Shown here: positions 43,110-51,904 of the stretch, in pieces
Layout: every line of letters starts with the position of its first letter
How positions within the stretch are numbered: the first letter of the stretch is position 1
Source: an uncultured Thiothrix sp.
GTDB lineage: Bacteria; Pseudomonadota; Gammaproteobacteria; Thiotrichales; Thiotrichaceae
Length of the DNA: 60,915 bases
Reading direction: 5' to 3'
Assembly: GCF_937873765.1 (NCBI RefSeq)
Contig: NZ_CALMZC010000027.1
Coordinates: 1 to 60,915, forward strand
The notes under the pieces: model-generated
The model's input: only the letters and a program-made list of their open reading frames with translations
The model's database searches: none
What the model was told of the DNA's origin: nothing
Translations under genes and position numbers: made by a program

Positions 43110-43442
43110 TTAGCTTTGGGTAGGTTTATCAACGACTGGTAGTTCAGCAGGTTGCCCGGGGGTAGCTTCAACTTTGACTTCAGTAGCCGGAGCCTCTTTG
43201 GTCTCAACTTTGACTTCAGTAGCCGGAGCTTCTTCAGTCTCTACTTTGACCTCTGTTGTTTCACAAGCCTTTTGAGCAGTAGGTATGCATACCGTTGGCT
43301 CAGCTTTCACTTCAGTCGGTGCAGCAATCGGCTCTACGCTAACACTAGGTTTAGCCTCAGGCTCAGCCGGAGCGCCTGCAAATACAGAACCTGTCATGGT
43401 TAACACAACAACTGCAGCAAAAGGAACAAGAACTGATTTCAT
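43110..43442 (-). CDS. exported low-complexity repeat protein
   Basis: The 110-residue protein has a signal peptide (FAAVVVLTMTGSVFAGA, cleavage near residue 22). The mature part is rich in Glu, Val, Lys, Ala, Pro and Thr, with imperfect tandem repeats of EAPATEVKVET near residues 70-92 and an earlier EPKV/VEPIAAPTEVKAEP half-repeat. Two Cys residues (TVCIPTAQKACE) may form a disulfide. The DNA is likewise repeated (GACTTCAGTAGCCGGAGC appears twice). An exposed, flexible or cell-wall-spanning role is possible but unproven. It has its own terminator and a hairpin leader. Confidence 0.72.
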   Translation of the reverse strand: MKSVLVPFAAVVVLTMTGSVFAGAPAEPEAKPSVSVEPIAAPTEVKAEPTVCIPTAQKACETTEVKVETEEAPATEVKVETKEAPATEVKVEATPGQPAELPVVDKPTQS

Positions 43443-43499
43443 TATACGATCTCCATATCAAAGAACAGTGCACTTCAGGCACATCCATGTACCTGTGTG

Positions 43500-43554
43500 A
43501 AAAAAGCTGGTATTCAGAGCTGAGTCACTTAGAACTCACTGAACACCAGCTTAA
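43500..43554 (-). terminator. terminator-like hairpin in the leader of the repeat-protein gene
   Basis: On the minus strand AAGCTGGTGTTCAG pairs with CTGAATACCAGCTT (one mismatch) and is followed by TTTTTT. The inner region TGAGTTCTAAGTGACTCA can pair further (TGAGT/ACTCA). It lies about 58 bases upstream of the 43442 start codon. A transcript starting between 43555 and 43646 would end here, giving either a short RNA or an attenuated leader. Confidence 0.75.
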
Positions 43555-43646
43555 CCATATTAACGCTTAATTCTCTATGAGGTTGACAGCTAAAGAAAAA
43601 ATTTTATTGTTAGCTGTCTACCGAGTGCTCGCGATAAAATAAGCCG

Positions 43647-46600
43647 ATGCAAGCTCTTGATCCCTTCAAACTTCCCTTAAGTGGTAAAAATCTTATCCAA
43701 GCCAGCGCAGGTACGGGTAAGACTTGGACGATTTCGCTCCTTTATTTGCGTTTAATTTTAGAACAACACCTCACCGTCGATAAGATTCTGGTCGTCACTT
43801 ATACGCGTGCTGCCACCGATGAATTGCGTTCGCGGATTCGAGCGCGTTTAAAAGAAGCGGTAGCTGCTTATGAGCAGCCCGAATTAGCTAGCCATGAATA
43901 CCAAACTTTATTAGAGCAATACCCTGCTGATACCGAACGCCTATGGTATTTACAGCGCGCTTTATTAAGCTTTGATGAGGCAGCCGTATTTACTATTCAC
44001 AGCTTTTGCCAGCGAGTTTTGCAGCAACATGCCTTTGAAGTTGGTATTCCCTTTGAAAGCGAATTAGTCGCCAGTGAAGCTGATTTACAGTTGCAATTAA
44101 CTGATCAATTTTGGCAACAACGCTTAGTCTACCCCAATGCTTTAGATGCCCTAGTCCTCAGTACCAATAAAATTACCCCTGAAACTCTTCTGCAAGAAGT
44201 GGCTGAATTTATTGGTCGTCCGTATCTGCAAATTATCCGCGCTCAGAACTACTCAGAAGCCGAATTTAAGGCTTTAAAACAGCATTATGAGATTCTTCTT
44301 CAGCAAGCTAGCTTAGTTTGGACGCAAGACCAAACAGCCATTATTCAATTACTGAATGATAAACAACGCTTAAATCAGAAGACTCATGGTCCCTTAACTA
44401 TCCAAAAAGCCTTGGCTGCTTGGACAGCGATTCTATCTGGCAAACTTGAAGCGGAACACCAAGAGCTACTCGCTAAACTTGGTACTCAAGCCTTAATGGC
44501 AGGCACTAAAGCCAAACAAGAATCACCCCAGCATCGCTTTTTTGATTTAATAGATGAGTTATTAGTACCCTGCGCGCAATTGCTTGAAGTACAAACTCTA
44601 GCCCTAGAGCAACTCCGCCATGATTTATTAGTCTGGTTACGCGAACAGTTACCTGAACGGAAACGTTTAAAAGGCCAATTAACCTTTGATGATCTCTTGG
44701 TGAATTTGCAAACCGCGCTCCAGCAGCGGCCTGCTTTAGCAACTCAAATAGCCGAACAATATCAAGTGGCTTTGATTGATGAATTCCAAGACACTGACCC
44801 CATTCAATATGATGTGTTTGAGCGTATTTATCGCAATACCCAAGGCCAAGTCTATTATGTTGGCGACCCTAAACAGGCGATTTATAGCTTTCGTGGGGCA
44901 GATATTTACACCTATTTGCAAGCAGCCAATAGTGTACAGCACAGCCAACGCTATACTTTAGCGCGTAATTTCCGCTCACACCCCAAACTCTTAGAGGCTT
45001 TTAATTTACTGTATGCACGCTCACCTGATCCGTTTCGCAATGACCAGCGGATTGCTTACGAAACAGTCAGTAGTGGGGGTACAGTCAACCATGAACTTGT
45101 TTGCGAACCCTCACTTGCACCCCTGCGAATTTGGGATTTTCAAGGCGACCCGCAGCATGAATGCAGCCTAGGCGAAGTTCAACTGGCGGTTGCCCAAGCG
45201 GTCGCGAATGATATTGCGCGTCTGCTACTTCAAGCGCAACAAGGTCAAGCAACGATTGGTGATCAAGCCTTAACAAGTGGCGATTTCGCGGTGCTAGTAC
45301 GCAGTCATCGCCAAGGCCGCATGATTAAAGAAGCACTCCAAGCTTGCGGGATTGCTAGTGTGCAGAAATCACCCAAAGGAATTTTTGAAACCGAAGAAGC
45401 CGAAGAGTTGCGTTTAGTCTTAAGCGCGATTGCAGAACCGAGCCAAATCAGCAAACTACGCCGTGCTTTAGTCACCGAACTCATGGGAGGGACTGCACAA
45501 ACTTTATTAGCCTTGGATGCTAGTCCAGCCCTGTTTGATGCTGAGTTAGAGGACTTTTTCCACTGGCAATATCTCTGGCAAAAGCATGGCTTTATGCGCA
45601 TGTTTCGTGATTGGTTGGATAAACGTAAGGTGCGTGCTCGCCTGTTGGCTTATGTCGATGGTGAACGCCGCTTAACGAATCTCTTGCACTTGGCGGAGCT
45701 AATTCATGTAGAGACCCGTAAACAAGCACCGAGCTTACACACGACTTTACGTTGGTTGCAACGACGTGCTACGGAACAAACGAATGAAGAACATCAACTG
45801 CGTTTAGAAAGTGATGAAAATTTAGTACAGATTGTTACCATCCATAAAAGTAAAGGCTTGCAGTACAAAATCATTTACTGCCCCTTTTTATGGAATGACC
45901 AAGAGCGCGAGATTAAAAAACAATGGTTTGCTTGGTATGATACCGCGAATCAACAAAGCTGTTTGCAAGCTAGCCTCTTAAATCTTGAAGCAGCCAAACA
46001 AGCACGACGCGCTGAGGAACGCAGTGAGAATTTACGGCTCTTATATGTAGCGATTACCCGCGCTCAATATCACTGCACGATTGTGAATTTGAGTGCCGCC
46101 GTTAGCTATAAAACCTTTAGCTATGACACGGCGCTCGCTTGGCTGCTGTTCGGCTATTTACCTGAAAGTGAACATATTCTCTGTACCATCGGTAAAGCCG
46201 ATAAAGTCGCTTTACGCCAACAATTAATGCAACAAGCTTTACAAGACTTGGCGGCAAACTCGCAAGGCTGCATCAGCTATGAACCTGTACCTGTTGAGCA
46301 AGAGGCGCTACGCTATCAAGCCCCTCGGATGCAAACCCGCTTTCACTGCCGCTCATTCAGACAACCCTTAGCTGAAATCTTACGTGTGGGTAGTTTTAGT
46401 AGCCTAGCACAAGGCTCACATGATGAAAAACCTGATCATGACCGTCCTATTGCTATTGAACTGTATAGCAATACGCCGCAAGCACTGGATTTAAACACTT
46501 TCCCCAGTGGTGCACGTGCGGGCATTTGCCTACATAGCCTGTTGCAACAAGCTGATTTTCAACAGCCATTAGTGGAACAATTAGATAGTGTCATCATCAA

Positions 46601-47219
46601 AGGTTTGCGTAGCCAAGGTTTTAGCTCTGAACTACAAACCGCCGCCATCCACTTATTGCAACCTGCCTTAGATACACCTTTGCCGCCACTCCATCACTTT
46701 TCTCTAAGCTGCTTAGACAAGAAAAATCGCTTAGATGAATTAGAGTTTTACTTCCCAGTCCAGCAACTTAAACCTGAGCAACTTAAATTAGTGCTGCACT
46801 TTTTACCCGACGAGGCCGCTTGGCAACCGATTCGAGCCGCCATCGAACGCTTGGAATTCCAAGACTTAAAAGGCTATATGAAAGGCTATATTGATTTAGT
46901 GTTCCGTTGGCAAGATCAATATTACCTAGTGGACTATAAATCGAATTGGCTAGGTGAGGAACCGGATGCTTATTCTGCCCCTCAACTGATGCAAGCCATG
47001 GCGGATGCCCATTATTATTTGCAATATCTTATTTATTGTGTGGCTTTGCACCGTTATTTAAAACAGCGTTTAGTGGATTATACTTGGGATACCCATTTTG
47101 GTGGAGTATTTTATTTATTCCTGCGCGGGATGCACCCTGATAAACCTGATCAGGGGATATTCTTTCATAAGCCGGATTTAGAAATTATTGAAGCTTTAGA
47201 ATTTATTATGGGCGGTTGA
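43647..47219 (+). CDS. recB: exodeoxyribonuclease V subunit beta (RecB)
   Basis: This 1190-residue helicase-nuclease matches E. coli RecB (1180). The Walker A motif IQASAGTGKTW is near residues 17-27, Walker B is LIDEFQDTDPIQ, and SF1 motifs such as YYVGDPKQAIYSFRGAD and VTIHKSKGLQY follow. The C-terminal nuclease domain has GYIDLVFRWQDQYYLVDYKSN with the D...DYK catalytic residues. It acts with RecC and RecD in double-strand break repair and chi-directed degradation. recC and recD are not adjacent, and the gene stands alone here. No frameshift is present. Confidence 0.96.
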   Translation: MQALDPFKLPLSGKNLIQASAGTGKTWTISLLYLRLILEQHLTVDKILVVTYTRAATDELRSRIRARLKEAVAAYEQPELASHEYQTLLEQYPADTERLWYLQRALLSFDEAAVFTIHSFCQRVLQQHAFEVGIPFESELVASEADLQLQLTDQFWQQRLVYPNALDALVLSTNKITPETLLQEVAEFIGRPYLQIIRAQNYSEAEFKALKQHYEILLQQASLVWTQDQTAIIQLLNDKQRLNQKTHGPLTIQKALAAWTAILSGKLEAEHQELLAKLGTQALMAGTKAKQESPQHRFFDLIDELLVPCAQLLEVQTLALEQLRHDLLVWLREQLPERKRLKGQLTFDDLLVNLQTALQQRPALATQIAEQYQVALIDEFQDTDPIQYDVFERIYRNTQGQVYYVGDPKQAIYSFRGADIYTYLQAANSVQHSQRYTLARNFRSHPKLLEAFNLLYARSPDPFRNDQRIAYETVSSGGTVNHELVCEPSLAPLRIWDFQGDPQHECSLGEVQLAVAQAVANDIARLLLQAQQGQATIGDQALTSGDFAVLVRSHRQGRMIKEALQACGIASVQKSPKGIFETEEAEELRLVLSAIAEPSQISKLRRALVTELMGGTAQTLLALDASPALFDAELEDFFHWQYLWQKHGFMRMFRDWLDKRKVRARLLAYVDGERRLTNLLHLAELIHVETRKQAPSLHTTLRWLQRRATEQTNEEHQLRLESDENLVQIVTIHKSKGLQYKIIYCPFLWNDQEREIKKQWFAWYDTANQQSCLQASLLNLEAAKQARRAEERSENLRLLYVAITRAQYHCTIVNLSAAVSYKTFSYDTALAWLLFGYLPESEHILCTIGKADKVALRQQLMQQALQDLAANSQGCISYEPVPVEQEALRYQAPRMQTRFHCRSFRQPLAEILRVGSFSSLAQGSHDEKPDHDRPIAIELYSNTPQALDLNTFPSGARAGICLHSLLQQADFQQPLVEQLDSVIIKGLRSQGFSSELQTAAIHLLQPALDTPLPPLHHFSLSCLDKKNRLDELEFYFPVQQLKPEQLKLVLHFLPDEAAWQPIRAAIERLEFQDLKGYMKGYIDLVFRWQDQYYLVDYKSNWLGEEPDAYSAPQLMQAMADAHYYLQYLIYCVALHRYLKQRLVDYTWDTHFGGVFYLFLRGMHPDKPDQGIFFHKPDLEIIEALEFIMGG

Positions 47220-47820
47220 GCAATAATTCGAGGTTCTGCTCAATTAAAGCCACCGCTTGCTCCATTTGCTTAGGGCTATCGCTAAACCGATGCAAAAACC
47301 AAACGCCGTGAATGCTGGCTAATAAGAGATTGGCAGCTTCTTGGGACTTATCGCGATCACCCAATAAAGCACGAAAATCATGGGCTAGATTGCTGTGAAA
47401 ACGTCGATAATACACCCGTAAAAGGCGAGCAGTGCGCTCATCATGCGCCGCTTGTGCCCAAAATTGTGGCCATACATCACGCGCTTCGGGAGAGATATGC
47501 ACCGAGGAAAAATTCATGCGAATCATCGCTTGTAGACGCTTTTTCGGGTCAGCCTCTGAACGAAAGATAGCCAAACTGGATTGATGCAAATCGCGCACTA
47601 AATACACATAAGCCGCGTAAACTAGATTATCTTTGGTATCGAAATAATGATGAATGATGCCGGTGGATAAATTGGCACGTTGACTAATGCCTTTTGTGGT
47701 CAAACCACTAAGGCCATTAGTGCTGATTTCCTCCAGAGCGGAATGCATAATACGCAGTGGTGTCGATTCCTCTGTCAACTCACCAAAAGTGAAGCGTTCA
47801 GATATTTTGTGATCGCTCAT
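47206..47820 (-). CDS. TetR-family regulator, BetI-like
   Basis: The 204-residue protein (ATG at 47820; another in-frame ATG at 47835) has an N-terminal helix-turn-helix in IMHSALEEISTNGLSGLTTKGISQRANLSTGIIHHYFDTKDNL. The C-terminal core WPQFWAQAAHDERTARLLRVYYRRFHSNL resembles BetI, the choline-sensing repressor. It lies 3' to 3' with recB (14-base overlap). An 18-bp palindrome at 47859-47876 just upstream is probably its own operator. Its target might be the GMC oxidoreductase gene at 39072, but no matching site was found there. Confidence 0.82.
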   Translation of the reverse strand: MSDHKISERFTFGELTEESTPLRIMHSALEEISTNGLSGLTTKGISQRANLSTGIIHHYFDTKDNLVYAAYVYLVRDLHQSSLAIFRSEADPKKRLQAMIRMNFSSVHISPEARDVWPQFWAQAAHDERTARLLRVYYRRFHSNLAHDFRALLGDRDKSQEAANLLLASIHGVWFLHRFSDSPKQMEQAVALIEQNLELLLNRP

Positions 47821-47858
47821 GGCCATCTCCATCACTTGGGGCTTACAGCTTAGGTTTG

Positions 47859-47876
47859 ATTGACTGTTCAGTCAAT
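47859..47876. promoter_or_regulatory. 18-bp palindromic operator upstream of the TetR-family gene
   Basis: ATTGACTGTTCAGTCAAT has 8-bp perfect arms around a TT centre. It lies 38 bases upstream of the regulator start at 47820, and TTGACA (47880-47885) borders it on the plus strand. TetR-family dimers typically bind such sites and repress their own gene. Confidence 0.8.
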
Positions 47877-47977
47877 AGCTTGACAGGAAATGGCAAGCAC
47901 TCATTACCCATCCAGCTAGGCTATACTGAAGCTTCAAGTCGTACCCGAATTCATTCACTACCAAGCACTATATTAAG

Positions 47978-48154
47978 ATGATCAAAATACTCACGAGCTG
48001 GATCATTTGCCTAAGTAGCCTCATAGCCTGCGCGAATATTCACCCCGATTGTGAACGCTCTGATACTTTTGGTCATTGCCAGCAATGGAAAAACCAGCCT
48101 CAAACCTGCGAAAAGCCCGACTTTCTTGGTTTTTGCCCACCTGTCCGTCATTGA
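47978..48154 (+). CDS. small Cys-rich lipoprotein (58 aa)
   Basis: The frame starts MIKILTSWIICLSSLIACANI and is a lipoprotein signal with the lipobox L-I-A-C at residues 15-18. The mature 41-residue peptide contains DCERSDTFGHC, TCEKPD and FLGFCPP, giving four further Cys residues, and ends PVRH. The even Cys number after the lipidated one suggests two disulfides. No family recognised. Downstream on the other strand is another Cys-rich reading frame, whose end overlaps by seven bases. Confidence 0.6.
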   Translation: MIKILTSWIICLSSLIACANIHPDCERSDTFGHCQQWKNQPQTCEKPDFLGFCPPVRH

Positions 48155-48426
48155 TGTGAAAACTTAAAGCCCAGCCGCAGATTTTTTAAGCGTTTCTCGC
48201 TATGCTGCATGAGGGGCTGGAGCAGTTCGCGGCGGTTCTTGGAACAATAACACCGATCATCTGCGGTGTGCGGTGCGCAACAGGAATCATCCACACAATC
48301 GGAACAACAACTTGGGTTTTCGGATTGTGAATTGTCCCTGATTGCTCTTGCTTTCTGAATACTACTTGCTGACTGCTGATAGGGTATGGGCGAAGAACGG
48401 GGTGGGTGGGAGTGCGCCAAAACCAC
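48148..48426 (-). CDS. putative Cys-rich small protein, start uncertain
   Basis: A minus-strand frame carries [22 protein letters not shown], seven Cys in 22 residues, then a basic helical end ([28 protein letters not shown]). Such spacing suits metal binding. No ATG lies in frame. A GTG at 48426 has GAGGGG ten bases upstream, which is the start I propose; the frame remains open further upstream into the ABC transporter gene. Codon use looks coding only in the second half. It could instead be a decayed fragment. Confidence 0.35.
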   Translation of the reverse strand: MVLAHSHPPRSSPIPYQQSASSIQKARAIRDNSQSENPSCCSDCVDDSCCAPHTADDRCYCSKNRRELLQPLMQHSEKRLKNLRLGFKFSHQ

Positions 48427-48477
48427 ACAAACATCACCCCTCTTGCAGCCACTTAGGCAATCCGCTCTAATGCCATC

Positions 48478-49371
48478 ATGAACACTACACCGATTCTCGA
48501 AGTGCGTAATCTGCGCAAACATTATCCCAAAGTCAAAGCCGTCGATGGCGTAGACTTTTCCGTTCCGACCGGCATTTGCTTTGGGCTGCTCGGCCCGAAT
48601 GGGGCGGGCAAAACTACCACGATTGAAATGATGGAAGGGATTATTCGCCCCAGTTCTGGCGAGATTCTGTATAAAGGCGAGCCGATGGGGCCGCGCTTTA
48701 AAAATGAAGTCGGTATCCAGTTTCAATCCACCGCGTTACAAGATTTTTTGACCGTGCGCGAGAATCTGAAGTTTTTCAGTAATCTCTACCCCAAAAATAG
48801 GTCGATGGATGAACTGATTGAGATTTGCGCCCTCGAATCCTATCTGGATCGAGATGCACGCAAACTCTCCGGTGGACAACGCCAACGCATGCTGTTGGCT
48901 ATTGCTTTAGTGAATGATCCAGAAATCGTGTTTTTGGATGAACCCACTACCGGGCTTGACCCGCAAGCACGTTTGAATTTCTGGGAGCTGATTAATCGGA
49001 TTAAAGCGCAGAACAAAACTGTCCTCCTAACCACGCATTATATGGAAGAGGCTTATAACCTCTGCGACCAAATTGCAATTATGGATCATGGCAAAATCAT
49101 TGCCCAAGGTTCGCCTGATCAGTTACTCAGCGAGCATTTCCAAGATGTGATTATTGAATTGCCTGCACAAGACTTCCCCCAAGCGGCTGAAGTCATTCCG
49201 CATCGGCGCTTAGCTAAAGTGAATCCAAGCATTGAAATCAGCACCCAAGACGTGAATAAAACCGTCGCTGAATTGCTGCAAGCAGGCGCTTCGCTCGCCG
49301 GTTTACAAGTGCGCCAACGCACTTTAGAGGATTTATTCTTGGAATTAACCGGCAAGGAGCTACGGCAATGA
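48478..49371 (+). CDS. ABC-2 exporter ATP-binding subunit
   Basis: The 297-residue ATPase has Walker A LGPNGAGKTTTIE near residues 38-50, a Q-loop, the signature LSGGQRQRM, Walker B IVFLDEPTTGLD and the switch His in LLTTHYMEEAYNLCD. The extra C-terminal domain of about 80 residues (SPDQLLSEHF...LEDLFLELTGK) is typical of NatA/YadG/DrrA-type exporters. It overlaps the permease gene by four bases (ATGA). Substrate unknown. Confidence 0.92.
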   Translation: MNTTPILEVRNLRKHYPKVKAVDGVDFSVPTGICFGLLGPNGAGKTTTIEMMEGIIRPSSGEILYKGEPMGPRFKNEVGIQFQSTALQDFLTVRENLKFFSNLYPKNRSMDELIEICALESYLDRDARKLSGGQRQRMLLAIALVNDPEIVFLDEPTTGLDPQARLNFWELINRIKAQNKTVLLTTHYMEEAYNLCDQIAIMDHGKIIAQGSPDQLLSEHFQDVIIELPAQDFPQAAEVIPHRRLAKVNPSIEISTQDVNKTVAELLQAGASLAGLQVRQRTLEDLFLELTGKELRQ

Positions 49372-50408
49372 ATCTGCGACGCATTGGGGCAGTGATTTAT
49401 GCCCGTAGCCTTGAATTTATTCGTGATCGCTCGGCACTCTCGTGGAGCTTCGTGATGCCGATTGTGATGGTGGTAGGGTTAGCGTTTATTTTTTCCGGTG
49501 AAGGGCAGCCCTTGTTTAAAGTCGGGGTCATCGCTGATAATTTAGCCACAGAAGCCGAACCCAGTCCTAAGCTACATCCTTTCCTTACGACCCAGCATAT
49601 TGATTTCTATAGCGTAGCGGCTGATCAACAAGCGGCCGTCGTCAAAAAGGTCGGGCGGCATCAAGTGGATATGCTTATAGATTTACGCGCCGGTCAGCAG
49701 CATTATTGGGTGAATACCGAATCACCTAAAGGCTATTTTCTGGAGCTGCTACTTAAAAGTAGTGAGGGCGCTAAGCTCACCCAAGAAACCGTGCAAGGCC
49801 AACAAATCCGCTATGTGGATTGGGTGATCCCCGGTATTTTAGGCATGAATATGATGTTTAATTGCCTGTGGGGGGTGGGCTATGTGATTGTGCGCTATCG
49901 CAAAAATGGTTATCTCAAACGCCTGAATGCCACCCCGTTGACCGCGACTGAATTCCTGCTGGGGCAAATCATCTCACGGATGGTGTTAGTCGTGGGTGTC
50001 AGCACCTTGGTGTTTACCCTGACGAATCTGTTCATGCACTTCGTCATGGAGGGTAGCTATTTAGATTTACTAGTCGTATTAATAGTGGGCACGTTTACTT
50101 TAATTACGATGGGCTTGCTCGTTGCCAGCCGCGTGCGAAGTGAGGAATTATCCGATGGCCTATTGAATCTGCTGACTTGGCCGATGATGTTGCTTTCTGG
50201 TGTGTGGTTCTCAATGGAAGGCACTAACCCGATCATGCAAGGGTTAAGCCAACTTTCTCCATTAACCCATACACTAACTGCTGCCCGTGCGATTATGTTA
50301 GACGGTGCAACGCTTTGGCAGGTCGCCCCGCATCTGTTAGTTTTATTAGCAATGTCCTTAGTATTTTTAGCGATTGGTGCTTTGGGCTTCCGTTGGACAA
50401 CCGATTGA
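49368..50408 (+). CDS. ABC-2 exporter permease subunit
   Basis: The 346-residue membrane protein has one N-terminal helix (SALSWSFVMPIVMVVGLAFIF), an extracytoplasmic region of about 150 residues and five further helices near the C terminus (from about residue 164). The segment WVIPGILGMNMMFNCLWGVGYVIVRYRKNGYLKRLNATPLTATEFLLGQI is the ABC-2 permease signature. It is the partner of the upstream ATPase and of the NatB/YadH/DrrB kind. Likely exports a lipid, polysaccharide, drug or peptide; not resolved. Confidence 0.9.
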   Translation: MNLRRIGAVIYARSLEFIRDRSALSWSFVMPIVMVVGLAFIFSGEGQPLFKVGVIADNLATEAEPSPKLHPFLTTQHIDFYSVAADQQAAVVKKVGRHQVDMLIDLRAGQQHYWVNTESPKGYFLELLLKSSEGAKLTQETVQGQQIRYVDWVIPGILGMNMMFNCLWGVGYVIVRYRKNGYLKRLNATPLTATEFLLGQIISRMVLVVGVSTLVFTLTNLFMHFVMEGSYLDLLVVLIVGTFTLITMGLLVASRVRSEELSDGLLNLLTWPMMLLSGVWFSMEGTNPIMQGLSQLSPLTHTLTAARAIMLDGATLWQVAPHLLVLLAMSLVFLAIGALGFRWTTD

Positions 50409-50417
50409 GGAATCCGC

Positions 50418-50861
50418 ATGCAGCGTGACACTAAGCTTTATCAAGGGGGCTGCTTATGCGGCAAAGTTCGTTATGCTGCAACCCAGTTTGAGGCCAACAT
50501 GGCGCATTGCCACTGCTCCATGTGCCGCAAATTTCACGGGGCTGCTTTTGCAACCTTTGGCTCAGTCAAGCAAGAAAACTTTCGCTGGATACAAGGTGAA
50601 AAGGAACTCGCTGCTTATCAAGCCCCCAATGGAACAGTGCGCCGCTTTTGTAAACATTGCGGCTCCAGTCTAAGCTTTGCACCCTCTGCCGACGCGGTTG
50701 AAGTTATTGAAATTAGTTTAGGTAGCTTAGATTCTGATTTAGAACGTTTACCCGATGCGCATATCTATGTTGGCTCAAAAGCAAATTGGGATGTAATCAG
50801 TGATGAACTGCCGCAATACGCGGAAGGGCGTGCTAGTCGGTGTTTGAGCGCCCCTAAGTAA
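50418..50861 (+). CDS. GFA-family (CENP-V/glutathione-dependent formaldehyde-activating) protein
   Basis: The 147-residue protein has the complete zinc pattern of the GFA fold: GGCLCGKVRY (residues 10-19), CHCSMCRKFHG (about 33-43) and FCKHCGSSLSF (about 74-84). Family members are annotated as formaldehyde-activating or glutathione-dependent enzymes, though most have no proven activity. It begins nine bases after the permease gene and its stop codon sits inside the hairpin at 50853-50872, beside the IS982 element. Confidence 0.88.
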   Translation: MQRDTKLYQGGCLCGKVRYAATQFEANMAHCHCSMCRKFHGAAFATFGSVKQENFRWIQGEKELAAYQAPNGTVRRFCKHCGSSLSFAPSADAVEVIEISLGSLDSDLERLPDAHIYVGSKANWDVISDELPQYAEGRASRCLSAPK

Positions 50862-50872
50862 TTTTACTTAGG
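50853..50872 (+). terminator. hairpin covering the GFA-gene stop
   Basis: CCTAAGTA and TACTTAGG form an 8-bp perfect stem with an ATTT loop, the stop codon TAA overlapping the left arm. There is no T-run, so it is at most a weak terminator. The adjoining IS982 begins at 50873 and may have displaced the original downstream sequence. Confidence 0.45.
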
Positions 50873-51794
50873 TAACCCAAGTTGCGCGAACTAAGGCAAA
50901 AGCCCATAAGGAAGGTTTAAAGTGTTATTGACCAAAACAACCGCTTTAAACGAGGTTCCTCATGGACATGACGATCATAGCGCTGTATTGCTTATGTGAC
51001 GATCTGTTAAACCACCGAGGTCATCGCGAAAGTCCCAGCCGCATGAGCGATGCGGAGGTAATCACCACAGTCGTGGTGAGTGCACTCTACTTTTCCGGTC
51101 ATCATGACAAGAGCTGTCAGTTTATGAAAGCTCATGGCTACATTCCCCAGAGAGCACGAGTCGCTTTAACCGTCGAGTCCATGAATTAGCTTCGGTAATT
51201 AGGCGGCTCTTTCAAATCCTTGGGCATTATTGGAATAGTCCTTCGCCTTCACACCTTTATGTCATCGACAGCTTTCCTATGGCCGTGTGCCATAATAAGC
51301 GCATTCAGCGCTGCCAACGGTTTCAAGGGGAAGAGTGGCGCGGTTATCAAGCTAGTAAGCAGCGCTATTTTTATGGACTTAAAGTCCATCTACTCGTCAC
51401 CGAGGCAGGACAGCCTGTCGAGTGCTTCTTCACCGAAGGCTCGATGAGTGATGTGAACGCCTTGACATTATTTGATCTGGATTTGCCTGAAGGCTCTGAA
51501 ATCCTGGGGGATAAAGCCTACAATGATTACCGCTTCGAGGATCAGATGGCTAAAGTAAACTTGATTCCCTCCCCCTTGAGAAAGAGCAACTCCAAACGGG
51601 CGATTCCTGCTTACACCACCTATTGGCGATCACTCAAGCGCAAAGTGGTGGAAACCACAGGCAGTCTATTAGAACAGCTTATGCCCAAACACATTCATAC
51701 TTCGACCAGTACAGGCTTTGAGATTAAACTCATGTCTTTTATCTTAGCACTCAGTTTCAAATTATTGCTCAATTGAGGCACGCAACTTGGGTTA
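50873..51794 (+). mobile_element. IS982-family insertion sequence (complete ends, frameshifted transposase)
   Basis: The element is bounded by 14-bp perfect terminal inverted repeats, TAACCCAAGTTGCG at 50873-50886 and CGCAACTTGGGTTA at 51781-51794. It contains a single transposase gene in two frames. Length of 922 bp is normal for IS982. No convincing target duplication can be seen: AGG on the left and TAA on the right flank. It lies between the GFA-family gene and a fragment of an FGE-type gene. Confidence 0.93.
50962..51776 (+). pseudogene. IS982-family transposase, frameshifted
   Basis: The first frame (MDMTIIALYCLCDDLL, RMSDAEVITTVVVSALYFSGHHDKSCQFMKAHGYIPQ) ends at 51189. Homology continues in another frame from about 51160 as FNRRVHELASVIRRLFQILGHYWN, then VIDSFPMAVCHNKRIQRCQRFQGEEWRGY with the first catalytic Asp. 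DKAYNDYRFED and VETTGSLLEQLMPKHIH with the later acidic residues follow to 51776. A single indel near 51160 breaks the gene. IS982 transposases normally are one frame, so this copy is dead unless programmed frameshifting occurs, for which I see no slippery heptamer. Confidence 0.88.
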
Positions 51795-51802
51795 TAATAT
51801 CT

Positions 51803-51882
51803 AATTTACCTGTTGGCTTATCTACTGAGGTAGAATGGGAGTATGCCTGTCTGGCAGGGACGACGACACCATTTTTTTCGGT
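51803..51882 (+). pseudogene. fragment of formylglycine-generating-enzyme/sulfatase-modifying (FGE) domain gene
   Basis: The plus-strand frame reads LSTEVEWEYACLAGTTTPFF, the strongly conserved core of FGE/SUMF1 domains (R-L-P-T-E-A-E-W-E-Y-A-x-R-A-G-T). Only about 27 codons remain between the IS982 end and the IS3 element. FGE-type domains are often fused to or encoded beside NACHT and other STAND NTPases in bacteria, and a NACHT remnant lies on the other side of the IS3 copy. Confidence 0.75.
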
Positions 51883-51904
51883 AAAACTATTACGCCTGTA
51901 CTGG

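Noticed and set aside
43170..43260. Short repeats in the 43110 gene as CRISPR
   Set aside because: Repeats are in frame and code for EAPATEVKVET units; no spacers or cas genes.
48427..48726. Upstream extension of the Cys-rich frame into the ABC transporter gene
   Set aside because: That part is antisense to a well-supported ATPase gene; only the 48148-48426 segment has a possible start.
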